From: Skeletonema tropicum
Lineage: Eukaryota > Bacillariophyta > Thalassiosirophyceae > Thalassiosirales > Thalassiosiraceae
Length of the DNA stretch: 64,000 bases
NCBI GenBank assembly: GCA_037178625.1
Contig: JAWZXG010000034.1
Location: 1-64,000, forward strand
Direction of reading: 5' to 3'
Position 1 is the first letter of the stretch. Every line of letters starts with the position of its first letter. The position numbers and the translations under genes are program-made. This document shows positions 43,509 through 54,331 of the stretch, piece after piece. The notes under the pieces are model-generated. The model ran no database searches and was not told the DNA's origin. It saw nothing but the letters and a program-made list of their open reading frames with translations.

Positions 43509-45314
43509 ATGTCTCGTACTATTACACGCACCCGTACAACTACTCGCACAGCGCAACAGATAACAAGACTAGACTTGGACGATGGAGAAAAGAAGTCGCT
43601 TGTGCTCGTATCATGGAAGATATCGTCAAGTCAATCATCCGCCATTGCTCCCAATCCACAGCTGAGGGCAGCCGAGGCACCACAGCTGATACGAGAAGAA
43701 ATTTTGCGTTCTCAGCCTGATATAATTGCCATCCAGGATTCTTTACATCCATTATATGGGAACGATCACTATTCATCATTTGGTTACGTCAGCATGGGAT
43801 CAAAAACTGCCTGGGCGACAAAGAAAAATGTGTCTTTGGATGGTAAATATATTGACTTGCTCGTCAAAAGAGAGCTGGCAAATGACGCTCAAAGAATCTC
43901 GTTTGAAACTTTTGAGATGCAAGAGCTTCCAGCAAGTGCGGCCATCATTACACTCCCAAATAGGACACGCATCGCTGTGGCGTCACTACATTTGCCTCAT
44001 ATGAAAGAAGCAGCTCCGTTGCGAAAGAGACTGTGCAGTGCCATAATGGGGCAACTGGCATCTCAACAATGTGAAGGGGTCATATTAGCTGGAAACTTCA
44101 ACATGAGAAAATTTGAAGACATAGGGACAGAGCAATTGTGTGGTGGTGATTGGGTAGACGCCTGGAAAGCGGTGACTGGGTCAAACTACAGAAAAGAGTT
44201 CACTTGGGATGGACGGGAGAATCTTTATCATGGACATGACAAATTTCAATTTTATTGCCGGTTTGATCGATGCTATGTCAAAGGCGATAAATTGAGACTG
44301 AGACACTTTGATCTTATCGGAAACCTTCCAGTCAATGGGAGGAAAGGTGACTATTTGTCAGATCACTATGGTATCGTTGTAAAGCTTGACATTGGCTCTA
44401 CAGGTTCAACATCCAATGATGCTCTTCCCTCAGTTAACCGCGCACAAAGTACAGCAGCGATACGTGCTGCTCGATTGGAAAGATTCGGGACTACCCCTGT
44501 TGCCCCCAATCAAAGACATGGGACAAAAAGTACACGCACAAAGAAACAAAGTGAGGATGCGGAAGATTCTTTGATTGATCTGTCAAAAGACAGTGACGAT
44601 GAAGATGAGAAAACTGAAAGTGAAAGAAATAGTTCCTCAGGTAGCAAATACAAATTCAATGACCACGACAGTATGGTAGATCTGACAGAGGACAGTGATG
44701 ATGAGGTAGAGATACTCGAAGTAGCTGCAGCAAACAATTACGATGGATTTTCTGTGAATGCGCATCGGAATGGAACGACTATAGCAAGGTGTGAAGATCA
44801 ATCAGGTGTAGCCTCATTGTGCAAAAGCAGCAGCTCAAAAGCCTTCGATCTCAAAAGAAATGACGAAAACGATAGCCACCGCGCAGGAAACAGCCAATCG
44901 GAAGATGCTTTCGATGTCAAAGATGACGAAGAAGAAGTGCTCAAGCCCAAACCAAGTGCTACAAACGATGATAATCAAGCAGGACACATTCAAGACGCAG
45001 ATGACATCAAGGTTGATTTTCACTCAAAACACAATCAATTAGACGAACATTCAATCGACATACAGATACAACCTGGGTACAATAACATCAACGAAAACAT
45101 AATGCACAGTAACCCCGCATCGCCATCCCTATTTTACGCAAGCTCCACTGCTAGTACTCCCATTCGCGATAATCGAGCGCCAGAACGTGTCAGCAACAAG
45201 ATGGCGAAGTTGAAGCGCAAGAAACTTGCTCACCTCAGTAATAGCAGTAGCGATGAGGATGATTTTGCGATCATGAGAGCCAAACTGGCAAAGAAGAAAC
45301 AGTTTCAAGGATGA
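43509..45314 (+). CDS. TDP2-like endonuclease/exonuclease/phosphatase-fold protein with SUMO-interacting motifs
   Basis: The 601-residue protein has an EEP domain (about residues 25-295) with the layout of tyrosyl-DNA phosphodiesterase 2: SWKISS, QPDIIAIQDS (about 74), VASLHLPHMK, a metal and catalytic loop AGNFNMRKFED (about 193), the FTWDGREN substrate loop (about 235), FYCRFDRCYV, and GDYLSDHYGIV (about 283). TDP2 removes trapped topoisomerase II from 5' DNA ends. Two catalytic positions are changed: the usual E is D in IQDS, and the GDxN D is N in AGNFN. The C-terminal half is acidic and disordered with two SUMO-interacting-type motifs (LIDLSKDSDDED at about 355, MVDLTEDSDDEVEI at about 388). 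ATG 43509 is the first in frame. Confidence 0.75.
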   Translation: MSRTITRTRTTTRTAQQITRLDLDDGEKKSLVLVSWKISSSQSSAIAPNPQLRAAEAPQLIREEILRSQPDIIAIQDSLHPLYGNDHYSSFGYVSMGSKTAWATKKNVSLDGKYIDLLVKRELANDAQRISFETFEMQELPASAAIITLPNRTRIAVASLHLPHMKEAAPLRKRLCSAIMGQLASQQCEGVILAGNFNMRKFEDIGTEQLCGGDWVDAWKAVTGSNYRKEFTWDGRENLYHGHDKFQFYCRFDRCYVKGDKLRLRHFDLIGNLPVNGRKGDYLSDHYGIVVKLDIGSTGSTSNDALPSVNRAQSTAAIRAARLERFGTTPVAPNQRHGTKSTRTKKQSEDAEDSLIDLSKDSDDEDEKTESERNSSSGSKYKFNDHDSMVDLTEDSDDEVEILEVAAANNYDGFSVNAHRNGTTIARCEDQSGVASLCKSSSSKAFDLKRNDENDSHRAGNSQSEDAFDVKDDEEEVLKPKPSATNDDNQAGHIQDADDIKVDFHSKHNQLDEHSIDIQIQPGYNNINENIMHSNPASPSLFYASSTASTPIRDNRAPERVSNKMAKLKRKKLAHLSNSSSDEDDFAIMRAKLAKKKQFQG

Positions 45315-45451
45315 TTTCAATTCTACGAGAGTGAAGCTGAAGGCGAAACGGTGTTAGAGCCTCAATTAATTGAACAGTACACAATCGATTTTACGAATAG
45401 CAATTTATAACAGTCCATTTAAGCTGTATTTACAATGGGTATACAGCTGAA

Positions 45452-47543
45452 TTAGAGTGTTGTCCCGCTACTCCCTTTCACACACAGCTTTGTAAGTACC
45501 AACGCTAGCAGACTAACGCAACCACAGAATATCATCACAGTACTCTCACCCAGCTCTTCAGCTGCAGGTGCAAATGCAGCTGATCCAAATAAAGCACCGA
45601 GCTTTCCTGCAGCAGCCGATAACCCATTCAAAGTTGACCGACAATTCTTGGAGTACGTTACGCTAGGAAGCAGAAACGTTGTTGTATTTGGACCATAGTT
45701 CGCGAAGAAGAAAGAGGCCGCGTACAACAGCAAAAGTAACCACTGAATGTTTGATAGAGCTACCCAAAACAATCCAATTGAGAGGTACAAGATGAACATG
45801 AATAAAAATCCTTGTATCTGAATAAACGTAGGTGTTTGATAGCACGGGAAACACGACGGAAATCCGCATCGATTTGGGGTTGCAGATGAGTGTTTGGAGC
45901 AGCAGCCGCATGTCCGCTTTCCTATGACTGCGACCGTAACGAAATAACCTGGCAGAGATAGCAGTGATATCATTAGTGAGTCCCTCACCGTTGTTTGTAG
46001 TAGAGAGTAACCATCAATGTCACCATCAATGTCACCATGTGACCCAAATGCAGCTTCAAGAACAAGTGGTTCTAAATAAAACCAGTGAATGTTAGGATGA
46101 GGCTTGTAATGTATGATAATAATTGAAAAATATGCTGTAACACAAAAAGAAAAGCAACATACCGAACAAAGTGTTCCCATAGAACAACACGTCGAAGAGA
46201 AACCAAGTTCCTGCCGTCCCTGCAAATTTTCTAAACAAGTTTGGTTCATTGGCAATACTCTCCCACAGGCTCGGTGATTGTGATTGATTTAATATTCTGG
46301 GTGTTTCATTGTCATTTGCGACGTCTTCCACGCCGCTTTCGATGTATGAGTTCTCTACTAGGGCCAATTCATTATCAGGTTCTTGTGACTCTTGTGAGTC
46401 ACGACTATTACTCAATAGCAGCGAGGGAGGCGATGCATAATCTATAGAGGAAGGTGCCATTTCAACAGATCCCGACTCAGTAATCTCCGACTTTTCTACG
46501 TTATTTGCACTGTTGTTACTTTCACTAGTGTCTTCTTCATCCCTGTCAGCAATGTCAGATAGATTGTTTGCTTCGTCGTGATCAGCTTTCTCCCGTTTAT
46601 CACGTATTCTCTTTCCTTGGCGTAGACGCAAGAACAGCACTGCAAAGCCCGGAAGAGCACCAACGCCCAGCAAGAATCGCCATATGAAATCGACATTATA
46701 TCGAAGCTCTAACAAAATGAATGCAATCAAAGGCACGGTTATGAAACCAATTCCCTGCGTTGAAAATGTCAGTGCGATCCTTCGAAAGGATGCAATTTCG
46801 TCGCTTGATTCTGAAGCCAAAAATGTTGTGTGATTAGCATCGTCATCGTCGTCATCGGCTACTGATGAAGTGGGAGAATATCTACCGTTTTGGAGATGCA
46901 TCGAATTTGATCTGTCATCAATGTCATCATCTCCTTTACTCTCGGCTGCAAGCACTGCAGCCAGTGGATACACTCCACCAGCCCCAATACCCAAAACAAA
47001 TCTCCATATTGCAAGCTGTTCCAACACACTCAGACCCATTGATGACGTTGAAATACATGCACTTCCAATACTGCCACCAATTTGAAGTATCATAACAAGA
47101 AGAATTGCCTTTCTCTTCCCCAACACGTCACCCAAATATCCTCCAATCAGCTGCCCAAATATCATACCAGCTAATAGAGACGAAGCGACGATTGAATCTT
47201 GCTCTTCCTCATCTTCACCGTTATTATTACTATTATTATTTTGCAGCAACCGCACAGCCGACAAGATGGTAGATTGCACCGATGTGGTAGCTGCAAAAAA
47301 TTGTCTCGGTGAAGAATACGGCTCATCCGTATCATTCTTTGTTGTGCTCAACGAGTACTGAAGAATAGGCAACACAATCCCAACGTTGACAGCATTGTAA
47401 GAGGTGGAATAATTTGATATCATGGCAGTTAATTGATCGGAATTGTGGAGTGCATCTCGAAGGAGGGCACAGCATGATGAAGATGATGCTGGTGGTTGCG
47501 GAGCATGACTTGTGTCGTCAACATTCTCCTCACGTTGATCCAT
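45452..47543 (-). CDS. MFS transporter, intact copy (phosphate/sugar porter-like)
   Basis: Two exons (47543-46163, 46071-45452) give 666 residues in the 12-helix major facilitator fold. Motifs include GGYLGDVLGKRKA after helix 2, AIWRFVLGIGAGGVYPLAAVLAAES near helix 4, and a C-terminal ALSNIQWLLLLLYAASFFFANYGPNTTTFLLPS. The layout is like PHS-type phosphate:proton symporters or SP porters, with a very long acidic loop between helices 6 and 7 (about residues 310-420). The substrate is inferred only. The final residues (GSAAFAPAAEELGESTVMIFCGCVSLLALVLTKLC) are present only in this copy. ATG 47543 (MDQREENVDD) is the first in frame. Confidence 0.78.
46072..46162 (-). other. Intron, 91 nt
   Basis: Minus-strand donor GTATGTTGC and acceptor GGTTTTATTTAG, phase 1, joining GNTLF to EPLVLEAAFG. 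The same intron occurs in the second copy at 52860-52950. Confidence 0.85.
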
Positions 47544-47810
47544 CTTTAGAACACACGACGCCACAATTGCTCGGTTAGAAATGCACGCTACCAAACCAAG
47601 ACATAAGGTTACTTGTTATTATTTATCTTGGTGGTATGATAAGTAGGTACGCCATAATAATATATGCGACATGGTTGTTATGTTCTCAGAACACGAATTT
47701 CTGATTTTGTCATAAAGTAAGTACGTCGATGTAGGTGAATTGAAATTGAAAACACGCCTCTTTGAACAAAATGGACATAAAACGTGCCCATATTGTTGGA
47801 GATCATCGAT

Positions 47811-47896
47811 CTGTTACATCGAATCCTTGGATTTCCGAATCCTAGGATTCCTGCTCCGAATCCTAGGATTCGATAAAACATGCCGTCCGAATCCTA
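47811..47896 (+). mobile_element. End fragment of the CTGTTACATCG TIR element (copy A)
   Basis: It begins CTGTTACATCGAATCC and carries two GAATCCTAGGATTC palindromes, like the left end of the complete element at 61314. It breaks in the middle of the next palindrome at GAATCCTA and continues with CAGCTGTCTTCA. The same piece is at 54603-54688 in copy B. Confidence 0.7.
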
Positions 47897-49530
47897 CAGC
47901 TGTCTTCACGAGATTGCGGACTTTCATTCAAGTTTCGAATTCCTACGTAGGTTTGGTACAAATGACGTAATGAGTCTTATGAAAATCACTTGGGCCGATT
48001 TCCCTCAACTCATCACTCATCGAGCACCTCTCCACACAAAATGATGCCAACCATGGCCAAATTCCGGCGCCTACTACACATACCACATTGACATCTGTCA
48101 TATCCCTATGCACTAATTGAGTTCTAATATATGTTTAGATGTGATTGAACCTTTAGGGATATCCTGGAACATAAAAAGTGAGAGCAGGAGATAAAAATTC
48201 TGAAGCACACATCAACATCACCTCCAGCGACAACCACATAACAACATCAATGGACTATGGCGAGTCTTCATACATATATTGTGCTCTCAACTCGGTAGAC
48301 GACGTCCTATTACTATAGTGAGTCATGATTTCGTGATCTCTGCCTTGATCAGCAGGTTTTGGCGGCAGAAATACGAGTAAGATAGCCAGTCAAAAAATTC
48401 ATCTCCGTCGCGATATAGTCTCACATAGTACCGAAGAATCAACGCCCCAACACTGCTGATACAGTAGATCAAGTTGGACACCGCATCAGCCGATAACAGT
48501 ATAACATTATCGTGCTTGTGCAGCCGACAACACAATTGCTAATCTTCAGAAGTCTTGAGTGTAGCCTCTTTGTTGGTACGACAGTCAATGTCGATTATTG
48601 TTGGAGGAGGCATTCTCGGATAGAGGCAGATTCATATGTACCAATACACATTGTGGAAGTCTGTGATAAACAAAATCCCAACAAGAGTAATACAGCTAGC
48701 GGTCAATTGATGTTTTGATCAGCATAGAGGAATTTAGCTATAGAGATAACTCTCCGCTCGCGAATTGGAATCAAGTCCAGATGTTATGCTTCAATTTAAT
48801 AATATCGTTCATTGCCGACGGCATTGATATTACTGCAGACCATCCTGATTCATTTATGAAAGTTACACGAGGCTCTACGAGATCAGACTTATCATTAGGC
48901 GATCAATGTGGGCGACTTGCAACAATTCACGGCATGTGAGCAAGACTTGGAGATGAGTCCATCCCGGACGAAGCAACAAGCAAACATGCGCTCAAAGAGA
49001 AGTGGACTGTGAAACTGTTTAGAAATGATGTGCAGATAATGAAGAGTAATACAATGGTAATGTGATATTTAAATTGAGTGATAGCAACAGCTTGGAGAAA
49101 CTCATTACATTTTCATTTCGATCCATATATACAACATATTATCTTTAAACAGCATGCGATGAGTAGCATCATTTATACGTTCTGAAATAATATCGTCACA
49201 AGGCCGCCAACTTCATAGATGTCTATATCTTGTCGCGTGTTGGTTTCTTCATTTGCATTCGTCAGTATGGTGCTGCTGTAGTACTTCTATCTTTTGAGTC
49301 ATTCATGTAACAGTTGATGCCTACAATCACTGCAAACAAAAAGGTGGTCACAGGGTGATCATAAGTCAGGCCGGCCATCGCCACTCTGTGACCACACGAA
49401 AAAGTGGTCGCAGAGTGTCCAAAAAATCGTCCGACCGCCGTCCGGAAATCTGCCGCCACCCTATGACCACCGTCGATCGCGACCGCTCTTGGATCCAATG
49501 GCCACCCTACGGCCGTGAAGAGCAAGAGTT
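47897..49530. other. Non-genic repeat-derived stretch (copy A)
   Basis: It starts with CAGCTGTCTTCA, the putative TIR of a nested element. No supported gene was found; the short frames (48323-48535, 48715-48939) match nothing I know. Near 49345-49515 lie several copies of GTGGTCACAGGGTG and GCCACCCTATG-type words. The copy B equivalent is 54689-56316. Confidence 0.45.
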
Positions 49531-50420
49531 CTGTTACATCGAATCCTAGGATTCTGAAAATCCTAGGATTCGATACCGGCGAATCCTTGGATTTCGGAAT
49601 CCTAGGATTCGTGAGGGGGCTGCACATCGAATCCTTGGATTGTCCGAATCCTAGGATTCCTGCCTCCGAATCCTAGGATTCCTGCCTCCGAATCCTAGGA
49701 TTCGCCGGCTCTGATCCATCGAATCCTTGGATTGATGGGCGAAGACGAAGACACTTCGACCGACCATGACACGATATCGCTGCTATGCAGCAGTAGATAA
49801 GGAGGGGCATGAAGTAATTACAAAGGCAACCAACCCGCCCCCTCGCCTCTAATATGATTAAAGACGACGGCTTAGTCACCTGGAGCGGAAGGAAACGCCA
49901 CGACGTCGCCTACACGGTACAAAAAGTTTGCATAATTATTCGTTTCCGTCGAACAAACAATCGACTACAATTCAATGCAAACGGCGAAGATATCGATCAA
50001 ACAAGCATTAAAAATTCATTATTACGATAACATGCATTTGTGGGAGCCATATTAATGATAGATTGAGGGGAACATCATATTTATCAAGTATTACTTCTAA
50101 TAATTTACATCACATACCAACAATTAAAAATAACATAGCCTATCTGATACTTTAAACTCTGTATTATGTACCACCAACACATGCACATCCATTAGAAGCG
50201 TATGATTGAATGGTACATGAATAACAACTCATTTGTTGTTATTGACTTTGTTGTTATCGGCTATCTCGAGTGCTGATTGTTGCGTACTCTGGATGTGAAA
50301 ATTAAATTATGTCGGTCGACATGTGTATTGGCGATGGTAGCGCCGAGAATAATAACGGTCGAGAGAACATCGTCGGAATAATAATCTAAAATAATGTGAA
50401 GTAAGTATCTGCTATGTTGT
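49531..50420 (-). mobile_element. CTGTTACATCG TIR element, outer end and body (copy A, cut by the retrotransposon)
   Basis: It begins CTGTTACATCGAATCC and holds six GAATCCTAGGATTC palindromes and several GAATCCTTGGATT variants to about 49735. The body then matches the inverse of 61989-61470. It contains about 353 bp (49929-50281) absent from the 61-kb copy. The block ends at the retrotransposon poly(T). Confidence 0.75.
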
Positions 50421-52385
50421 TTTTTTTTTTTTTTTTAACACAAGATAAATAAGTGATTAGTTTAGGATGGTATTCAGGAGCTGTTTACTGGGCAAGCTGG
50501 ATCTGAACTTGCCCATTTTAGGTAATAAGAGGAGTGCAGTCTAGGTATCTCTAGTTCAGTGGCAAGTCCGCACTCCTCTTGTCACCTGTGCTAGGTGATG
50601 GTATGTTCCTCCTCCCTCCTACTCTCAACTGCCTCTCGACAGGTGAGAGTGAGAGTCCTCACTCAACCTCTGCCACCGCAGAGGTGGGGGAGAGGGGATT
50701 ACTCCCCACTCCAGGTGTGCCAGTTGGACATCCCCGGCCCATTCTCAATGAGTGGCCGGATGCGGTGGTGCCTGTCCCTACTCCCTCTGAGCAGGAGGGA
50801 GTTTGCCCGGACTAGTGCAAGGGACATGCGTACCCGCACATAGAATATCATCTGGCTACGCTGACGCTCCCACTTTTCAGCTAAGTGTGTACCCAGTTGA
50901 CGCATCGCATTCAAGGCCTCTCTACCTGGCATTCCATCAGCCGTGAAGCAGAGGGGGGTGAAGTCCCGACGTCGTTCAAGACAAGCTGCCTTGTACTTGC
51001 GGATTTTCTCCCTCTCTTGTTGCCTCAAGACAGCCGAAGGCGCCTTGTTGCGGTAGGAGCGGCAGTCCGCGTCGGTGATATATGCGAGTGTCAAAGACAG
51101 TTCGACGCTGTCTCTTCCAGAAGTGGGAGACCATCACATCTCCACGCTCTTCCGTTGTTGTCACTGGGGTCGACCCATCAGTTGCGTTGTGTTGTTGCGT
51201 GGTATTTTCAGCCTCTGCTGCGGCAGCAGCCTCTGCCTCTGCAGCAGTGCGTTGAGTACTAGTGTAGATAAAGGGTTCGTACTCAACGTCACCGGGAGTA
51301 AAGGCTTGCTTGCACAAGGAGCCAAATTCTCTCGTAACATCATTGTGGCGGCAATGGACGAGACCGCCCACCTTGCATTGGAGAGCATGTTCCACCGTCA
51401 TTTTTGCACCACATCCATCGCATAGGTCTGACAAATCCATCGGCTTCAGGTTGTACCGGAGACGTACGTTGTCTCGAAACTCTTCAGCCGATAGGATCGT
51501 GCCATTGAGGCGGTTTGGGACAGCCGTCAGCCAACATCCAGTCTCACAGATCCGTTCCAACCTCCTCTTATCACCTGGTTTCTCTCTCCCCCACTGGGTG
51601 AGATGGTACTCAGCATCAAGCTTCTTCGCTTCCTGCGATCCAATTTTAGCCATCATAGCTGAGTACTGGTGGGTTTTCGGGCACAGTTCCCGACGATTGA
51701 CCAGCGTTTCAACCAGGTGTTCCACCGCTTGTCGCGACGTTTTGAAGCAATCCTCAGATTGTTCCACAGGGAACCGGATTGCTAAGCCTGCATGTTTCAC
51801 ACTAAGGGAAAGCAGGTGTCGCAACTCTCCAGATAATTCCGAAGGGGAGATGCCAAAGAGAGGTGGGATAAATTTCTCTCTAATGGCAACCTCAATCGGA
51901 GCAAGAAGGGGCCCCACGTTTGGCACAATGCGCGATAAGTATGTCCATTCATTCTGAAGAGACAGTACAAAACCTGCATAGGCTGCCTGGGGTTGTGTGT
52001 AGGCACATTTGCCAAGGACTTCCACGCAATATACCCACTGTTCCACTTTCTTCTTGACCCACTCCTCCTTCTCAGCTGCATCACCATACACTCCACCAAG
52101 GTATCGGTGGTGGCGTCCATAATTCAGTTCCGAGATGCCAGCCGCTTCAAAGGCTGCTCGTGCAGCATCCTCATCTTGCGGCATACAAATGTAGTGGGAT
52201 TTATCTGGTTCGGGATAGTATCCAACATAGGGCCCCCTTTCTTTGAGAAGCTGAAGCATAGTAGCGTTATCGAGTGCAGTACCGACACCGCCGAGATCAT
52301 CAGCATACCAAGGTTGGAGAGCTCCAGGGACTTTTTCCCTTAACCATTCCGCTAGTGGCATCAGGGCGATGCCATAGCACACGAT
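50421..52385 (-). mobile_element. 5'-truncated non-LTR retrotransposon with poly(A) tail
   Basis: On the minus strand it reads from the reverse transcriptase palm region through an endonuclease domain, a 3' UTR of about 260 nt and a 3' poly(A), seen as 17 T at 50420-50436. The 5' part of the reverse transcriptase is missing, as is usual for target-primed insertions. The 3' UTR has a GC-rich inverted repeat (AGAGGAGTGC at about 50529 and GCACTCCTCTT at about 50570). The insertion is flanked by the two copies of the 4.83-kb block. Confidence 0.9.
50699..52385 (-). pseudogene. Reverse transcriptase / endonuclease fragment, frameshifted
   Basis: The fragment begins just before the YADD catalytic box (WYADDLGGVGTA). 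It continues through a thumb-like region and a CCHC-like zinc cluster (CDGCGAKMTVEHALQC, then GGLVHCRHND). It ends in a domain with FWKRQRRTVFDTRI, which resembles the restriction-like endonuclease that follows the reverse transcriptase in site-specific and algal LINEs. Near 51083 about four extra bases (ATAT) shift the frame. The next frame (to 50699) continues the same domain (DADCRSYRNKAP, EREKIRKYKAACLERRRDFTP, VRMSLALVRANSLLLRGSR). Inactive because of truncation and frameshift. Confidence 0.85.
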
Positions 52386-54331
52386 CAAATAAAGCACCGA
52401 GCTTTCCTGCAGCAGCCGATAACCCATTCAAAGTTGACCGACAATTCTTGGAGTACGTTACGCTAGGAAGCAGAAACGTTGTTGTATTTGGACCATAGTT
52501 CGCGAAGAAGAAAGAGGCCGCGTACAACAGCAAAAGTAACCACTGAATGTTTGATAGAGCTACCCAAAACAATCCAATTGAGAGGTACAAGATGAACATG
52601 AATAAAAATCCTTGTATCTGAATAAACGTAGGTGTTTGATAGCACGGGAAACACGACGGAAATCCGCATCGATTTGGGGTTGCAGATGAGTGTTTGGAGC
52701 AGCAGCCGCATGTCCGCTTTCCTATGACTGCGACCGTAACGAAATAACCTGGCAGAGATAGCAGTGATATCATTAGTGAGTCCCTCACCGTTGTTTGTAG
52801 TAGAGAGTAACCATCAATGTCACCATGTGACCCAAATGCAGCTTCAAGAACAAGTGGTTCTAAATAAAACCAGTGAATGTTAGGATGAGGCTTGTAATGT
52901 ATGATAATAATTGAAAAATATGCTGTAACACAAAAAGAAAAGCAACATACCGAACAAAGTGTTCCCATAGAACAACACGTCGAAGAGAAACCAAGTTCCT
53001 GCCGTCCCTGCAAATTTTCTAAACAAGTTTGGTTCATTGGCAATACTCTCCCACAGGCTCGGTGATTGTGATTGATTTAATATTCTGGGTGTTTCATTGT
53101 CATTTGCGACGTCTTCCACGCCGCTTTCGATGTATGAGTTCTCTACTAGGGCCAATTCATTATCAGGTTCTTGTGACTCTTGTGAGTCACGACTATTACT
53201 CAATAGCAGCGAGGGAGGCGATGCATAATCTATAGAGGAAGGTGCCATTTCAACAGATCCCGACTCAGTAATCTCCGACTTTTCTACGTTATTTGCACTG
53301 TTGTTACTTTCACTAGTGTCTTCTTCATCCCTGTCAGCAATGTCAGATAGATTGTTTGCTTCGTCGTGATCAGCTTTCTCCCGTTTATCACGTATTCTCT
53401 TTCCTTGGCGTAGACGCAAGAACAGCACTGCAAAGCCCGGAAGAGCACCAACGCCCAGCAAGAATCGCCATATGAAATCGACATTATATCGAAGCTCTAA
53501 CAAAATGAATGCAATCAAAGGCACGGTTATGAAACCAATTCCCTGCGTTGAAAATGTCAGTGCGATCCTTCGAAAGGATGCAATTTCGTCGCTTGATTCT
53601 GAAGCCAAAAATGTTGTGTGATTAGCATCGTCATCGTCGTCATCGGCTACTGATGAAGTGGGAGAATATCTACCGTTTTGGAGATGCATCGAATTTGATC
53701 TGTCATCAATGTCATCATCTCCTTTACTCTCGGCTGCAAGCACTGCAGCCAGTGGATACACTCCACCAGCCCCAATACCCAAAACAAATCTCCATATTGC
53801 AAGCTGTTCCAACACACTCAGACCCATTGATGACGTTGAAATACATGCACTTCCAATACTGCCACCAATTTGAAGTATCATAACAAGAAGAATTGCCTTT
53901 CTCTTCCCCAACACGTCACCCAAATATCCTCCAATCAGCTGCCCAAATATCATACCAGCTAATAGAGACGAAGCGACGATTGAATCTTGCTCTTCCTCAT
54001 CTTCACCGTTATTATTACTATTATTATTTTGCAGCAACCGCACAGCCGACAAGATGGTAGATTGCACCGATGTGGTAGCTGCAAAAAATTGTCTCGGTGA
54101 AGAATACGGCTCATCCGTATCATTCTTTGTTGTGCTCAACGAGTACTGAAGAATAGGCAACACAATCCCAACGTTGACAGCATTGTAAGAGGTGGAATAA
54201 TTTGATATCATGGCAGTTAATTGATCGGAATTGTGGAGTGCATCTCGAAGGAGGGCACAGCATGATGAAGATGATGCTGGTGGTTGCGGAGCATGACTTG
54301 TGTCGTCAACATTCTCCTCACGTTGATCCAT
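52300..54331 (-). pseudogene. MFS transporter, second copy, 3'-truncated
   Basis: Exons 54331-52951 and 52859-52300 follow the same structure as the intact gene, including the 91-nt intron. The duplication starts inside the last exon, so after AAAGKLGALF the frame runs into the retrotransposon and adds about 28 unrelated residues before a stop at 52300. The last one or two membrane helices of the normal protein are lost. The first exon is identical in frame and length to the intact copy, and the gene has its own upstream region, so it may still be transcribed. Function is doubtful. Confidence 0.8.

Larger units (their letters stand above)
45586..50420. repeat. Segmental duplication copy A, about 4.83 kb
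   Basis: This block matches 52386-57210 in direct orientation almost base for base. Differences are a few substitutions (for example 48531) and small indels: 12 bp extra here near 46021, 4 bp missing near 47725, 6 bp extra near 49377 and 4 bp missing near 49575. It begins inside the last MFS exon and ends at GCTATGTTGT, immediately before the poly(T) of the retrotransposon. Confidence 0.96.
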
